Source: an uncultured Clostridia bacterium | GTDB taxonomy: Bacteria > Bacillota > Clostridia > Christensenellales > Borkfalkiaceae | Length of the DNA stretch: 36,053 nt | Direction: 5' to 3' | NCBI GenBank assembly: GCA_904419945.1 | Contig: CAJFTM010000012.1 | Coordinates: 1 to 36,053, forward strand | Part shown: one piece after another, positions 1-7,913 of the stretch | Numbering within the stretch: the first letter of the stretch is position 1 | How the letters are laid out: every line of letters begins with the position of its first letter | Position numbers and translations under genes: made by a program | The notes under the pieces: generated by a model | The model's database searches: none | What the model was told of the DNA's origin: nothing | Seen by the model: only the letters and a program-made list of their open reading frames with translations

Positions 1-20
1 AAACTTCTTATGTCATCCAT
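1..20 (-). CDS. Start of an unidentified gene running off the left edge
   Basis: Only the first six codons (M D D I R S) lie inside the window. The start is supported by a strong Shine-Dalgarno (TCCTCC on the plus strand, 28-33) seven bases upstream of the ATG whose first base is at 20, and by a good sigma-A promoter further upstream (72-99). No function can be given from six residues. Confidence 0.6.
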
Positions 21-71
21 TTGGATGTCCTCCTTTTGATTCTTAGTTTGCAACTGCCAGGTCGCAACTCT

Positions 72-99
72 ATTATATCAAAAGGAGTTTTTATTTCAA
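72..99 (-). promoter_or_regulatory. Sigma-A promoter for the gene leaving the left edge
   Basis: On the minus strand, TTGAAA (94-99) is separated by 16 bp from a perfect TATAAT (72-77). It points at the ATG at 20, giving a leader of roughly 45 bases. Confidence 0.7.
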
Positions 100-124
100 C
101 ATTCATCGCTAAAGCTCTTTGCTA

Positions 125-147
125 CCCGCGGACTATCCGCGGGTTTT
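125..147 (+). terminator. Hairpin with short T run
   Basis: Perfect 8-bp stem (125-132 with 136-143, arms CCCGCGGA and TCCGCGGG, 3-base loop) followed by TTTT on the plus strand. No plus-strand gene ends here, so it may serve as an insulator between the lipoprotein gene and the next minus-strand promoter. Confidence 0.4.
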
Positions 148-154
148 GCTTTAC

Positions 155-178
155 AAAAAGGGCGGTCTCTGACCGCCC
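155..178 (-). terminator. Intrinsic terminator of the DUF4097-type lipoprotein gene
   Basis: Stem 160-167 with 171-178 (GGGCGGTC and GACCGCCC) followed on the minus strand by TTTTT (155-159). It lies just past the stop codon at 201. Confidence 0.8.
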
Positions 179-200
179 CTCTCCTGTCGATTTGTTCCCT

Positions 201-869
201 TTAAGCCGCCGTAAATGTAACGGCGATGTCGCCATTGTTGCAATTGACCAGCAAAGTCTTATCTCCGCCCTCTTTATTCTGCGGCAGATTGCACTCCCCT
301 TTCTTGAACTCGCACGAAATGGAAAAATCATCCCATCCGCCCAGAACGGAGCCCGTAATATTTCCGTTCTTTGCCGTCAGCTCCAAACGATTGCCGACGC
401 CGATCTTTTCAAAATTCAGATCTCCGCCATTGGCATCGAGCGATACAACGCCCTGTACGGACAGGGGCGCCACCTCGACCGCTTCGTTCGTCGTACGGAT
501 CGTGAGATCGGACAAGATCGCGTCGGGCACCAAAAGTTTGATCGTGCGATATTCCGCTCCGGGTTTGGTGCCGATATAATCTGTCCAATCCTTGTCCGTT
601 TGCAGCGTCATCGTCAGCTCGCCGCTCTCAGAAAGTTTTACCTCGTAAAACTCCTTTTCGCTTTCACTGTACTCGATGTGGACCTGCCCGTCATCTGAAA
701 GGCCGACTTCCACAGCCCGATCCTCTACGTCGATCACGACCGATCGAACGTCTGCTTCGCCGGAAGAATAGTTTTTTGCCTCAAACGTCTCGCTGCCGGA
801 ACAGCCGACCATCGTAAAAATTGCCGCAAACACCGCACATACGGCGAGCGCTGCCATCTGCTTTTTCAT
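201..869 (-). CDS. DUF4097-like secreted lipoprotein
   Basis: The 222-residue protein has a lipoprotein signal peptide: positively charged start, hydrophobic stretch, and a lipobox ending MVGC with the lipidated cysteine at residue 23. The mature part is made of short beta-strand repeats with alternating 'LTIRTTNEAVEV', 'VSLDANGGDLNF' and 'LELTAKNGNITG' segments. This pattern is typical of the DUF4097/adhesin-like beta-helix family, whose function is largely unknown. The start was placed at 869 because GGAGG (876-880) lies directly upstream; longer readings have no ribosome site. It is transcribed divergently from a MerR regulator, and its promoter carries the MerR operator, so it is probably the regulator's target. 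Family assignment is from pattern, not from a search. Confidence 0.75.
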   Translation of the reverse strand: MKKQMAALAVCAVFAAIFTMVGCSGSETFEAKNYSSGEADVRSVVIDVEDRAVEVGLSDDGQVHIEYSESEKEFYEVKLSESGELTMTLQTDKDWTDYIGTKPGAEYRTIKLLVPDAILSDLTIRTTNEAVEVAPLSVQGVVSLDANGGDLNFEKIGVGNRLELTAKNGNITGSVLGGWDDFSISCEFKKGECNLPQNKEGGDKTLLVNCNNGDIAVTFTAA

Positions 870-893
870 AAAAAACCTCCTTGTTTTGTCCGT

Positions 894-922
894 TTGACTT
901 TCCTTTTCCTGTCTGGTATAAT
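894..922 (+). promoter_or_regulatory. Sigma-A promoter of the merR gene
   Basis: TTGACT (894-899), 17-bp spacer, perfect TATAAT (917-922). The start site would fall at about 929, at the edge of the palindrome at 931-951, so a bound MerR dimer would sit on the initial transcribed region and probably represses its own gene. Confidence 0.75.
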
Positions 923-923
923 C

Positions 924-954
924 AGTATAAACCTTTGTGCAACACAAAGGTCAA
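924..954 (-). promoter_or_regulatory. MerR-type promoter and operator for the DUF4097-like gene
   Basis: On the minus strand a -35 TTGACC (949-954) and a -10 TATACT (924-929) are 19 bp apart, the overlong spacing diagnostic of MerR-activated promoters. The spacer is almost filled by a perfect dyad (ACCTTTGTG, 3 bases, CACAAAGGT; 931-951). This matches the known MerR mechanism, in which the activator distorts an overlong spacer. The downstream gene is the lipoprotein at 201-869. Confidence 0.8.
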
Positions 955-971
955 GGAGAAATCGCGGCAAA

Positions 972-1751
972 ATGAAAAAATTTTATTCTGTGGGAGAAGC
1001 GGCAAAACTGGTGGGAATGACGGCGGAGGCCCTGCGCCACTACGACCGGATCGGATTGGTCAGCCCGCATAAGACGGATGAATGGACAAAATACCGCTAT
1101 TATACCGAAGAAGAGATCGTGCGGCTGAATACCGTGCGCGCCCTGCGCTGCATGGATTTGCCGCTCGAAGAGATCAAAAAGGTTTTAAAGTTCAATGATT
1201 TCAATCATATTGTCGCATTTTTGGAACAAGCCGAACGGAGCGCCGACGAAAAAATTGCCGAATTGCAGAGCGTGAAGGAGCGAATCCGCCGCGCAAAAGT
1301 ATTCTATAAAAGCAAAAACGCGGGATCTCCCCTGCCCGACAGCATCTTTATCCGCGAACTGCCGACGCGCGTCATCTTGCTATCGGACAGCCTGACCGAA
1401 CCGACGATCGAAAACTTATGGAACTATCATCGCCATTTTTTTGCACAAATCGGCGAAGAAAACCGCGAAAAATTCGCCTTTGAGGATATAGCCGGGATCT
1501 ACGAAAAGGATGGACAGCGGCGGATGTTCACCATCTGTACCCGCAGTGCCCCGAACAAAGATCTGCTGCCCCTGCCAGCAGGGAAATATCTGTGTGCGGA
1601 GTGCACCGAGCAAACGCGCGGCGCAGTGCGCGGCGAACTGCTCGCGCGCGCAGAAGCGAACGGCCATGCCTCCCCGCCCTTCCTCGTGGAACTGGTGGTT
1701 TTAACGGGCATACTGCAATGGAAATACGAGATGCAGATATGGACAGAATAG
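972..1751 (+). CDS. MerR-family transcriptional regulator with GyrI-like effector domain
   Basis: The 259-residue protein starts with a MerR winged helix-turn-helix (residues 1-70; 'YSVGEAAKLVGMTAEALRHY' and the wing 'KYRYYTEEEI'). A dimerisation coiled coil follows at roughly 75-115. A C-terminal domain (about 125-259) has the general layout of BmrR/GyrI-like small-molecule binding domains ('KYLCAECTE', a conserved-looking aromatic C-terminus). Start choice: AAGGAG (953-958) is about 13 bases from the ATG, somewhat long but the best option. It is divergent from the DUF4097-like lipoprotein gene and shares its operator. By family logic it senses a hydrophobic or cationic compound or membrane stress and activates the lipoprotein gene; the ligand cannot be read from sequence. 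Confidence 0.85.
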   Translation: MKKFYSVGEAAKLVGMTAEALRHYDRIGLVSPHKTDEWTKYRYYTEEEIVRLNTVRALRCMDLPLEEIKKVLKFNDFNHIVAFLEQAERSADEKIAELQSVKERIRRAKVFYKSKNAGSPLPDSIFIRELPTRVILLSDSLTEPTIENLWNYHRHFFAQIGEENREKFAFEDIAGIYEKDGQRRMFTICTRSAPNKDLLPLPAGKYLCAECTEQTRGAVRGELLARAEANGHASPPFLVELVVLTGILQWKYEMQIWTE

Positions 1752-1863
1752 TCCTTCCTGCCGATCTTGGAACCGAAAGGCCGATTTTGGGATCCAAAAG
1801 CGCTTCCCTGCATTCCTCCCCCGCAGAGCGCCGAAGATGAAACCAGCGATCTTGCAACACCGA

Positions 1864-1892
1864 TTGACAGCGCGGCCCACATATGTTACAAT
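1864..1892 (+). promoter_or_regulatory. Promoter of the LysR-type gene
   Basis: Perfect TTGACA (1864-1869), 17-bp spacer, TACAAT (1887-1892). AAGGAG (1900-1905) follows seven bases before the ATG at 1913, so the leader is very short. Confidence 0.8.
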
Positions 1893-1912
1893 GCAGTCAA
1901 AGGAGAAATTTT

Positions 1913-2848
1913 ATGGAACTGCGGGAATTGCGCTATTTTTTGGCGGTAGCACAGGAACTGAACATCACGAAAGCGGCCGAATACCTGTACATATCACAGC
2001 CGAGCCTTTCGAAGCAGATGCAGAATCTTGAAAAGGAAGTGGGAAAGCCGCTCTTTGTGCGCAGCAACCGCAGGATCACGCTGACGGAAACGGGAATGCT
2101 GCTCAAAAAGAGGGCGGAAGAGATCCTCTCCCTCTATGAAAAGACGGAAGCAGATCTGTCTGCCCCGCCCGACGACATCGCCGGCGAAGTGTTGATCGGC
2201 GGAGGCGAAAGCTGGGCCGTGCGGACGGTCGCCCGGGCGGCCTGCGCAATGCAGCGGCAATATCCGGCCGTGCGCTTTCAATTTTACAGCGGCGACGCGG
2301 ACGCTGTGATCGAAAAATTGGAAAAGGGACTGATCGACTTTGGGATCGTGGTCGACCTTCCCGACCTGAAAAAATACAACTCGATGCGGCTGCCGGACGC
2401 AGACCGATGGGGCGTACTCATGCGCAGGGACAGCCCGCTCGCACAGAACGACACCGTAACCGCAGAGGAACTGCGCGCGCTGCCGCTGCTCTGCTCGATG
2501 CAGTCCATGCAGAAAAACAGCCAATTGATCGAATGGCTGGGCGGCAGCTCCCGCGGGCTCCGTATCGTCGGACAGTATAACCTGCTCTACAACGCCACGC
2601 TGCTCGTCCAATCGGGCATGGGATACGCCATCTGCCTCGACAATCTCGTCAATACTACGGGAGAAAGCCCCCTCTGCTTCAAGCCGCTCGATCCGCCGCT
2701 GTATACCCATTTGGATATCGTTTGGAAAAAGCACACTGCATTTTCAAAGCCGGCACAACTTTTCCTCGATTTTCTGCAAAGGGCGATCGCCGAGCAAACT
2801 GATACTGCCGAGGCAAAAGCGGGCTGCCGATCAGAAGCAAAAAAATGA
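1913..2848 (+). CDS. LysR-family transcriptional regulator
   Basis: The 311-residue protein has the standard LysR organisation. An N-terminal helix-turn-helix spans about residues 1-60 ('MELRELRYFLAVAQELNITK', 'LYISQPSLSKQ', 'FVRSNRRITLTETG'), followed by a linker helix and a periplasmic-binding-protein-like effector domain from about residue 90 ('EVLIGGGESWAV', 'GLIDFGIVV'). The start at 1913 is set by AAGGAG seven bases upstream and a strong promoter just before it. Unlike many LysR genes it has no tightly divergent neighbour; the next genes, on the same strand, are the HhH/DUF3795 and DUF1349 genes, which may be its targets or operon partners. Effector unknown. Confidence 0.9.
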   Translation: MELRELRYFLAVAQELNITKAAEYLYISQPSLSKQMQNLEKEVGKPLFVRSNRRITLTETGMLLKKRAEEILSLYEKTEADLSAPPDDIAGEVLIGGGESWAVRTVARAACAMQRQYPAVRFQFYSGDADAVIEKLEKGLIDFGIVVDLPDLKKYNSMRLPDADRWGVLMRRDSPLAQNDTVTAEELRALPLLCSMQSMQKNSQLIEWLGGSSRGLRIVGQYNLLYNATLLVQSGMGYAICLDNLVNTTGESPLCFKPLDPPLYTHLDIVWKKHTAFSKPAQLFLDFLQRAIAEQTDTAEAKAGCRSEAKK

Positions 2849-2907
2849 CCCCCTTTTGCAGCCGATCTCTATAAAGCGCAGCCGGATCTACTACATTATT
2901 ATAAAAT

Positions 2908-2930
2908 AAGGAGGAAACATGTAAAGAAAA
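2908..2930 (+). promoter_or_regulatory. Shine-Dalgarno followed by a start-stop (ATGTAA) element
   Basis: AAGGAGG (2908-2914) is followed after four bases by ATGTAA (2919-2924), a minimal start-stop pair. The real gene's ATG at 2931 lies 16 bases beyond the Shine-Dalgarno. Ribosomes could initiate and stop at 2919 and then re-initiate at 2931, or the close ATG could dampen translation. Confidence 0.5.
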
Positions 2931-3503
2931 ATGAGCGGATTACGAAAGATACCGAATATCGGCGAAAGGACGGAACGGGACCTGATCGCGATGGGATATA
3001 CGTCGATCGAATCCTTAAAGGGAAAGCGCGCCGAGGAACTGTACGCGGAAGAATGCGCACTGCGCGGATATACCCTCGACCGCTGCCAGCTATACCTGCT
3101 GCGCGCCGTCGAGTACTTTGTCAATACAGAAAAACCGGATCCTAAAAAATGTAAATGGTGGCACTGGAAGGACGAGTTTGTACAGCCCGCACCCTGCGGC
3201 ACCAGCTGTGCGCAGGACTGCTCCTTTTACCCGGCTTCCTGCCAAGGATGCCGGGCGATCAAAGGCCTTGTCTATTGGCTGCCCTACACCGGCGACAAGT
3301 GCTGCCCCATCTATGATTGCTGCGTCAATCAAAAGGGTTCCGAACATTGCGGTACTTGTACAAAGATCCCCTGCGAACATTGGCAGCTGCGAGACCCGAC
3401 ATTGCCGGACGATTTGATCGAACAAAATTTAGCGATGCGATTGGAGCGGCTGAAAACTTCGCCCGCCTCCGAAAATACCGAAAAAGAGGAGGAATCAAAG
3501 TGA
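2931..3503 (+). CDS. Helix-hairpin-helix (Cdd1-like) protein fused to a cysteine-rich DUF3795-like domain
   Basis: The 190-residue protein has two parts. Residues 1-65 resemble the 'pathogenicity locus'/Cdd1 helix-hairpin-helix family ('IPNIGERTERDLIAMGY', 'EELYAEECALRGYTLDRCQ'). Residues 74-150 are very cysteine-rich (Cys 74, 89, 93, 97, 104, 107, 124, 125, 130, 131, 140, 143, 148), spaced as in DUF3795 and suggestive of metal or Fe-S binding. The tail is charged. It overlaps the next gene by four bases (GTGA), so the two are probably translationally coupled. Functions of both domains are poorly known; the HhH suggests nucleic-acid contact. The Shine-Dalgarno is far (16 bases) because an ATGTAA intervenes. 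Confidence 0.75.
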   Translation: MSGLRKIPNIGERTERDLIAMGYTSIESLKGKRAEELYAEECALRGYTLDRCQLYLLRAVEYFVNTEKPDPKKCKWWHWKDEFVQPAPCGTSCAQDCSFYPASCQGCRAIKGLVYWLPYTGDKCCPIYDCCVNQKGSEHCGTCTKIPCEHWQLRDPTLPDDLIEQNLAMRLERLKTSPASENTEKEEESK

Positions 3504-4102
3504 ACCTGAAACAAATGCAGTGGACGCGCACGCCGAAAGTTTTTACCATAGGCGAAGACAAGATCGAGATCGTGACGGCGCCGCACACCGACCTGTGGCA
3601 GCGGACATACTACCACTTCCGCAATGACAGTGCTCCCGTCCTGCAGATGCGTACCGCAGAAAAATTTTTTTCCTTTACCGTCAAGACGCAATTTGAGAGC
3701 AAACGGCGCTTTGACCAGTGCGGCATCGCTCTATACATCGACAGCGAAAACTGGCTGAAAGCCTCCGTCGAATACGAGAACGAACATTTCCAGCATTTGG
3801 GAAGCGTCGTGACCGTAAACGGCTACTCTGACTGGGCGACGACCGCCATCGACGCATCCATCCGGAGCATGTGGTACCGCCTCAGCCGCCGCGAGGACGA
3901 CTTTTGCATCGAATGTTCGGCAGACGGCGTCCGGTTCAGCCAGATGCGCATCTGCCATATGCCTTCCGCCACGGGAGAAGTTCCCTTCGGCATCTATGCG
4001 TGCAGCCCGGAGGACTCCTCCTTCCGCGCCGTTTTTACTCGCTTTACCCTCGGCGAATGCCAATGGAAGGCGCATGTCGGCCAGCCGCCCGACTGTGATT
4101 AG
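3500..4102 (+). CDS. DUF1349-family protein
   Basis: The 200-residue protein is read from a GTG at 3500, chosen because GAGGAGG (3486-3492) is seven bases upstream and the GTG overlaps the preceding stop. It resembles DUF1349 beta-sandwich (concanavalin-like) proteins, with strand motifs such as 'FDQCGIALYIDSENWLKASV', 'MWYRLSRREDDFCIECS' and 'VPFGIYACSPEDSSFRAVFT'. Members are cytosolic, about 200 residues long, with possible carbohydrate-binding architecture; no catalytic activity is assigned. No signal peptide is seen. Coupling to the HhH/DUF3795 gene suggests a shared process. The transcript ends at the terminator at 4148-4188. Confidence 0.8.
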   Translation: MNLKQMQWTRTPKVFTIGEDKIEIVTAPHTDLWQRTYYHFRNDSAPVLQMRTAEKFFSFTVKTQFESKRRFDQCGIALYIDSENWLKASVEYENEHFQHLGSVVTVNGYSDWATTAIDASIRSMWYRLSRREDDFCIECSADGVRFSQMRICHMPSATGEVPFGIYACSPEDSSFRAVFTRFTLGECQWKAHVGQPPDCD

Positions 4103-4147
4103 AACGATATTCCCCATCTATGTCACGCATAATACTTTACAAACAGC

Positions 4148-4188
4148 AAAAAAGATCCCCGCATCCTATTCCTGCGGGGATCTTTTTT
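4148..4188. terminator. Bidirectional terminator between convergent genes
   Basis: A 13-bp stem (4151-4163 with 4173-4185, core GATCCCCGCA/TGCGGGGATC) is flanked by a T run on the plus strand (4183-4188) and an A run on the other side (4148-4153). It can terminate both the DUF1349 gene and the minus-strand cluster ending at 4197. Confidence 0.9.
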
Positions 4189-4196
4189 GATAATAT

Positions 4197-5486
4197 TCAA
4201 TTTGTGCGTGTATGCAGCATGATATCGATGATCTCTTTATCCGTCTGCGCCATACCCTCGTGCGCGAGGCGTCCGACATTGCGGATCGTGTTTTCCACTC
4301 CCTTGGTGACGATACCGTCGCCGCCATAGAATTGGTTGCCCTCCTGAAACATTTCATAACCGAGGATCCCTGCATCGACCGACTGCGAAATTTTGGCGGC
4401 ACAGGAAGCCTTGGCCCCGTCACAGATCATGCCGGAAACGATGGCCACCGCATTGACGACGGTATGCGCGATCTCCTCGGGACCGCCGCCGTACAGAAAA
4501 GCGATGCCCGCCCCCGCGCCGACACCTGCCGATACCGCGCCGCAATAGGCGGACAGGGTGCCGATACCCGTCTTTTGATGGATCGTGATGAGGTCGGACA
4601 GGGCGAGCGCGCGGTACATTTCCTCTTCACTCTTGCCCAACTCGCGCGCATAGACGATGACGGGGACCGAGGCGGTCAGCCCCTGATTCCCGCTGCCCGA
4701 GACGATGACGACGGGCATTTCGCAGCCGTTCATGCGCGCATCCGAACCGGCGGCGGCATAGGCGCGCGCTTTGAGGCGGATGTCGCCGTTCGCGCGCTTT
4801 AAAAGCACCTTGCCGATATTGGCTCCGTAAGGATTGCGCAGCCCCTCCTCGGCTATGGCCATATTGTACTCGACTTGCAGGGAAAGGACGGGTTTGATCT
4901 TTTCGAGGGGAACTTCCTTTGCAAATCGATAGATCTGTTCGACGCTCAGACAGGAGCGGTCCGTCCGCTTTTCCGTTCCGCAGGGGCCGATCTCCTTTTC
5001 ATACAGCGCCTTGCCGTCCAACTCTTTGCGGACGATATTGGTGTGAAAATCGACGATGCGCACGGACGCGATATGGTTTGCCGAACGCAGCGTTATACAG
5101 ACATCAAAGATATGCGGCGTATCGGCGAGCTCGACGCGAACGGGCAAAGTCCGGCGCAGCTGCTTGATCTGTTCGATCTGCTCCGCCGTGACGGAGGAAA
5201 TGACCTCCAGCTGCTTTTCGGCAATGCCCGCCGCAATGCCCGCGCAGACAGCAGCATCGATGCCGCGCATCCCGTCCGTATGCGGGACGACGACGCTCTT
5301 GACGTTTTTCAGGATATTGCCGCTGACGGCAATGACCGCCTCCTGCGGCATTTCACCCAACAATTCGCGCGCGGTCGCGGCCGCGTATGCGACGGAAATG
5401 GGTTCGGTACAGCCCATTGCCGGGCGCAGTTCTTCCTTCAAAATTGCGATATATTTTTCAAAAAGTGTCGGATCCATTGGTTTCAT
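4197..5486 (-). CDS. L-cysteine desulfidase-like enzyme (UPF0597 / serine dehydratase alpha family)
   Basis: From an ATG at 5486 this is a 429-residue protein, the usual length for the UPF0597/CyuA (YhaM) family. That family degrades cysteine to pyruvate, sulfide and ammonia using an Fe-S cluster. Visible signatures: 'LRPAMGCTEPISVAYAAA' with Cys26, 'HTDGMRGIDAA', 'VSGSGNQGL', 'SAYCGAVSAG' and 'MICDGAKASCAAKI'; the cysteines in these motifs are plausible cluster ligands. AAAGGA just before the ATG could act as an internal ribosome site. There is no stop codon between this part and the membrane domain encoded at 5487-5906, so it may instead be the C-terminal part of a 569-residue fusion. It ends the minus-strand opp cluster and would use cysteine released from imported peptides. 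Confidence 0.85.
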   Translation of the reverse strand: MKPMDPTLFEKYIAILKEELRPAMGCTEPISVAYAAATARELLGEMPQEAVIAVSGNILKNVKSVVVPHTDGMRGIDAAVCAGIAAGIAEKQLEVISSVTAEQIEQIKQLRRTLPVRVELADTPHIFDVCITLRSANHIASVRIVDFHTNIVRKELDGKALYEKEIGPCGTEKRTDRSCLSVEQIYRFAKEVPLEKIKPVLSLQVEYNMAIAEEGLRNPYGANIGKVLLKRANGDIRLKARAYAAAGSDARMNGCEMPVVIVSGSGNQGLTASVPVIVYARELGKSEEEMYRALALSDLITIHQKTGIGTLSAYCGAVSAGVGAGAGIAFLYGGGPEEIAHTVVNAVAIVSGMICDGAKASCAAKISQSVDAGILGYEMFQEGNQFYGGDGIVTKGVENTIRNVGRLAHEGMAQTDKEIIDIMLHTRTN

Positions 5487-5906
5487 TCTCTTCCTTTGCA
5501 GGAGATCGCGGATAAAAATGACTGCAAACGCAATGCCCGCGCAGGTCAGCGCACTGCCGAGCCCCGTATAAAACATTGCCGTGCAGCGATCGGGTATCCA
5601 CCCCATGGTGCGCAACAGGATGCCCATCGCCATCATGCAGATCATGAGGATGTATGCCTTGACGTCAAAAAACTTTAAAAAACAGTGCCTGCGCGCGCCG
5701 TCATACCCGTAGATCCGGCGCGTATGCTTGACGACAATGCGCCAAAACATCCCGCCGAAGAGCACAAAGACGGCAATGGCGGACACGATCATCCACCACT
5801 CCCATTTTACGATCAGGCACGCCGCGATGCCCAAGCGCAGGATATTGGCACCCGCAGCCGTCCAGACGAGCGCGGCGATCAGCACTAAATATTCTTTTTT
5901 GACCAC
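5487..5906 (-). CDS. Four-helix membrane domain, in frame with the desulfidase-like gene
   Basis: A GTG at 5906 overlaps the stop of the preceding ABC gene by one base (TAGTG), with a weak GGAAG upstream. It opens 140 codons that read without a stop straight into the enzyme at 5486. The segment contains about four hydrophobic helices ('YLVLIAALVWTAAGANIL', 'WWMIVSAIAVFVLFGGMFW', 'AYILMICMMAMGILL', 'GLGSALTCAGIAFAVIF') separated by basic loops. It looks like a small stand-alone clostridial membrane protein that normally ends after the 'RDLLQRKR' stretch. Either the stop has been lost, giving a membrane-tethered enzyme, or two products come from one frame. Function unknown. Confidence 0.6.
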
Positions 5907-6901
5907 TATTCTTCCGCCCGATCCGCATGCAGGAAGCAGGCGGCATAATGATCTTCTTCGATCTTGACCAGCGGCGGCTCGCTGAGGCTGCAGCAGGGCT
6001 GCTCCTCGGGACAGCGGCCGCAGAAACGGCAGCCGGGCGGCGGATTGATGGGGCTCGGCACCTCGCCCTGCAAGCGCTTGCGCTCGCGCGGGCAATCGAT
6101 ATCGACGTCAAAAATAGAGCCCATCAGTGCGCGCGTATACGGATGCGCAGGATTTTTGAAGATCTTTTGTACGTTCCCATACTCCATCACTTTGCCGAGG
6201 TACATGACGACGGCACGATCGCTGACGCGCTTGACGACGGCGAGGTTGTGCGAAATGAAGAGATAGGTAATGTGATATTTTTCCTGCAGATCCATCAGCA
6301 AGTTGAGGATCTGCGCATGGACAGACACGTCCAATGCGGAGACCGGCTCGTCGCAGACGAGGTACTTGGGTTTTAAAATGAGCGCGCGGGCAATGCCGAT
6401 ACGCTGCTTTTGACCGCCCGAAAAATCGGACGGAAAGCGATCCATATCCCCTTCCGAAAGGCCGACCTCCTTGAGCATATCGCCGACCGTTTTGCGCATC
6501 TCGGCATAGGTGTAGCCGCCCTTTATGCGCAGCGGCTCGGAGATGAGATCGAACACGCTGAAACGGGGATTGAGCGAAGAAAACGGATCCTGGAAAATGA
6601 CCTGCATGCTGCGGCGCGCTTCCTTTAACTGGCGGCTGGTCATCGCCGTCAGCTCCTGTCCGTCAAAAAAGATCTTGCCGGAATCGACGCGCTGCATGCC
6701 CAGCGTACAATTGGCGAGCGTACTCTTGCCGCAGCCGGACTCGCCCACGACGCCGAACGTTTCCCCCGGATAGATCTCGAGAGAGACGTCCGTGACTGCC
6801 TTGACGTAGCGCTTTTTTTGAAACGGGAAATCTTTTTTAACGGGAAAAGCCACGCTGACGTGCTCCATTTTGAGGAGGGGCTCTCTTTCATTGCTTGTCA
6901 T
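5906..6901 (-). CDS. oppF: Oligopeptide ABC transporter, ATP-binding protein (OppF type)
   Basis: The 331-residue protein is a nucleotide-binding subunit of a peptide importer. Walker A is 'GESGCGKST', the ABC signature is 'FSGGQKQRIGIARA', and Walker B is 'YLVCDEPVSALD', followed by the switch histidine in 'LFISHNLAVV'. The C-terminal Opp/Dpp domain carries the 'HPYTRALM' motif and the cysteine cluster 'CRFCGRCPEEQPCC' seen in this subfamily. The first 14 bases overlap the end of the oppD-like gene, indicating coupling. It pairs with the other ATPase to drive uptake through OppB/OppC. The F-versus-D label follows gene order. Confidence 0.93.
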   Translation of the reverse strand: MTSNEREPLLKMEHVSVAFPVKKDFPFQKKRYVKAVTDVSLEIYPGETFGVVGESGCGKSTLANCTLGMQRVDSGKIFFDGQELTAMTSRQLKEARRSMQVIFQDPFSSLNPRFSVFDLISEPLRIKGGYTYAEMRKTVGDMLKEVGLSEGDMDRFPSDFSGGQKQRIGIARALILKPKYLVCDEPVSALDVSVHAQILNLLMDLQEKYHITYLFISHNLAVVKRVSDRAVVMYLGKVMEYGNVQKIFKNPAHPYTRALMGSIFDVDIDCPRERKRLQGEVPSPINPPPGCRFCGRCPEEQPCCSLSEPPLVKIEEDHYAACFLHADRAEE

Positions 6902-7913
6902 AACGGATCTCCTTATAATTCCAGCAGCGCACGCAGCGGCCCCCCTCTAACTGCTCCAGCGGGGGCATCTCCTGTTTGCAGCGCTCCGTCGCATGGACGC
7001 AGCGGGGATGGAAATAACAGCCGGACGGCTTATGCATGGGGCTGGGCAGCGAAGACGGGATCTGGACAAAGCGCTTGCGGTCGTCGTTGATGCGGGCAAC
7101 CGAACCGAGCAGGCCGTGCGTATACGGGTGCAGCGGATTTTTGAACAGCTCGCGCGTGCGGGCGCACTCTACGATCTTGCCGCAGTACATGACATAGATC
7201 TTGTCCGCCATATTCATGACGATGGACAAGTCATGCGTAATGAGCATGAGGGATGTCTTCTGTTTGCGCTGCAACTCTTTGAGGATATCGAGCACCTGCG
7301 CCTGAATGGTGACGTCGAGCGCGGTCGTCGGCTCGTCCGCGATGATCAGGTGCGGATTGCAGGCAAATGCCATGGCGATGAGCACGCGCTGGCGCATACC
7401 GCCCGAAAGCTGATGCGGATATGCCTTGTAGCGCAGTTCCGCATCGCTGATGCCGACCAACTTGAGCGCCTCGATGGTGCGGCGCTTCGCCTCCTTTTTG
7501 CGGGCAAAACGGGACAGAGCTTTTCCCGTTTCGTCGCTGAAATGCTCTTTTCCGTGCGCGAGGAAGATCTCGTCGATCTGCCGCCCCACCGTCATGACGG
7601 GATTGAGCGCAGTCAGCGCGTCCTGAAAGATCATGGCGACGTCCTTGCCGCGCACTTTTTGCATCTGCTTGTCGGTCAGGTCCTTGATATCGATGCCGCC
7701 GAGGACGAGCTTGTCGACGCGGGTAATGGCGGGCGGAGAGGAGAGCAGCTTCATCACGGCGAGCGACGTGACGCTCTTGCCGCAGCCGCTCTCACCGACG
7801 ATCGCGACGCATTCGCCCTCATCGATCTCAATGTCGATCCCCTCGACTGCGCGCACGATCCCCGCTTCGGTCGGGAAGATGACCTTTAAGTTTTCCACTT
7901 CCAAAGCTTTCAT
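6888..7913 (-). CDS. oppD: Oligopeptide ABC transporter, ATP-binding protein (OppD type)
   Basis: The 341-residue ATPase has Walker A 'GESGCGKS', signature '[14 protein letters not shown]', Walker B '[12 protein letters not shown]' and switch 'LITHDLSIV'. The C-terminal peptide-transporter domain has '[11 protein letters not shown]' and the cysteines of '[14 protein letters not shown]'. A small insertion ('[20 protein letters not shown]') lies after the Q-loop region. Its ATG overlaps the oppC stop by four bases (ATGA) and its end overlaps oppF, so the genes are one operon. It energises peptide import together with OppF. Confidence 0.93.
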   Translation of the reverse strand: MKALEVENLKVIFPTEAGIVRAVEGIDIEIDEGECVAIVGESGCGKSVTSLAVMKLLSSPPAITRVDKLVLGGIDIKDLTDKQMQKVRGKDVAMIFQDALTALNPVMTVGRQIDEIFLAHGKEHFSDETGKALSRFARKKEAKRRTIEALKLVGISDAELRYKAYPHQLSGGMRQRVLIAMAFACNPHLIIADEPTTALDVTIQAQVLDILKELQRKQKTSLMLITHDLSIVMNMADKIYVMYCGKIVECARTRELFKNPLHPYTHGLLGSVARINDDRKRFVQIPSSLPSPMHKPSGCYFHPRCVHATERCKQEMPPLEQLEGGRCVRCWNYKEIRYDKQ

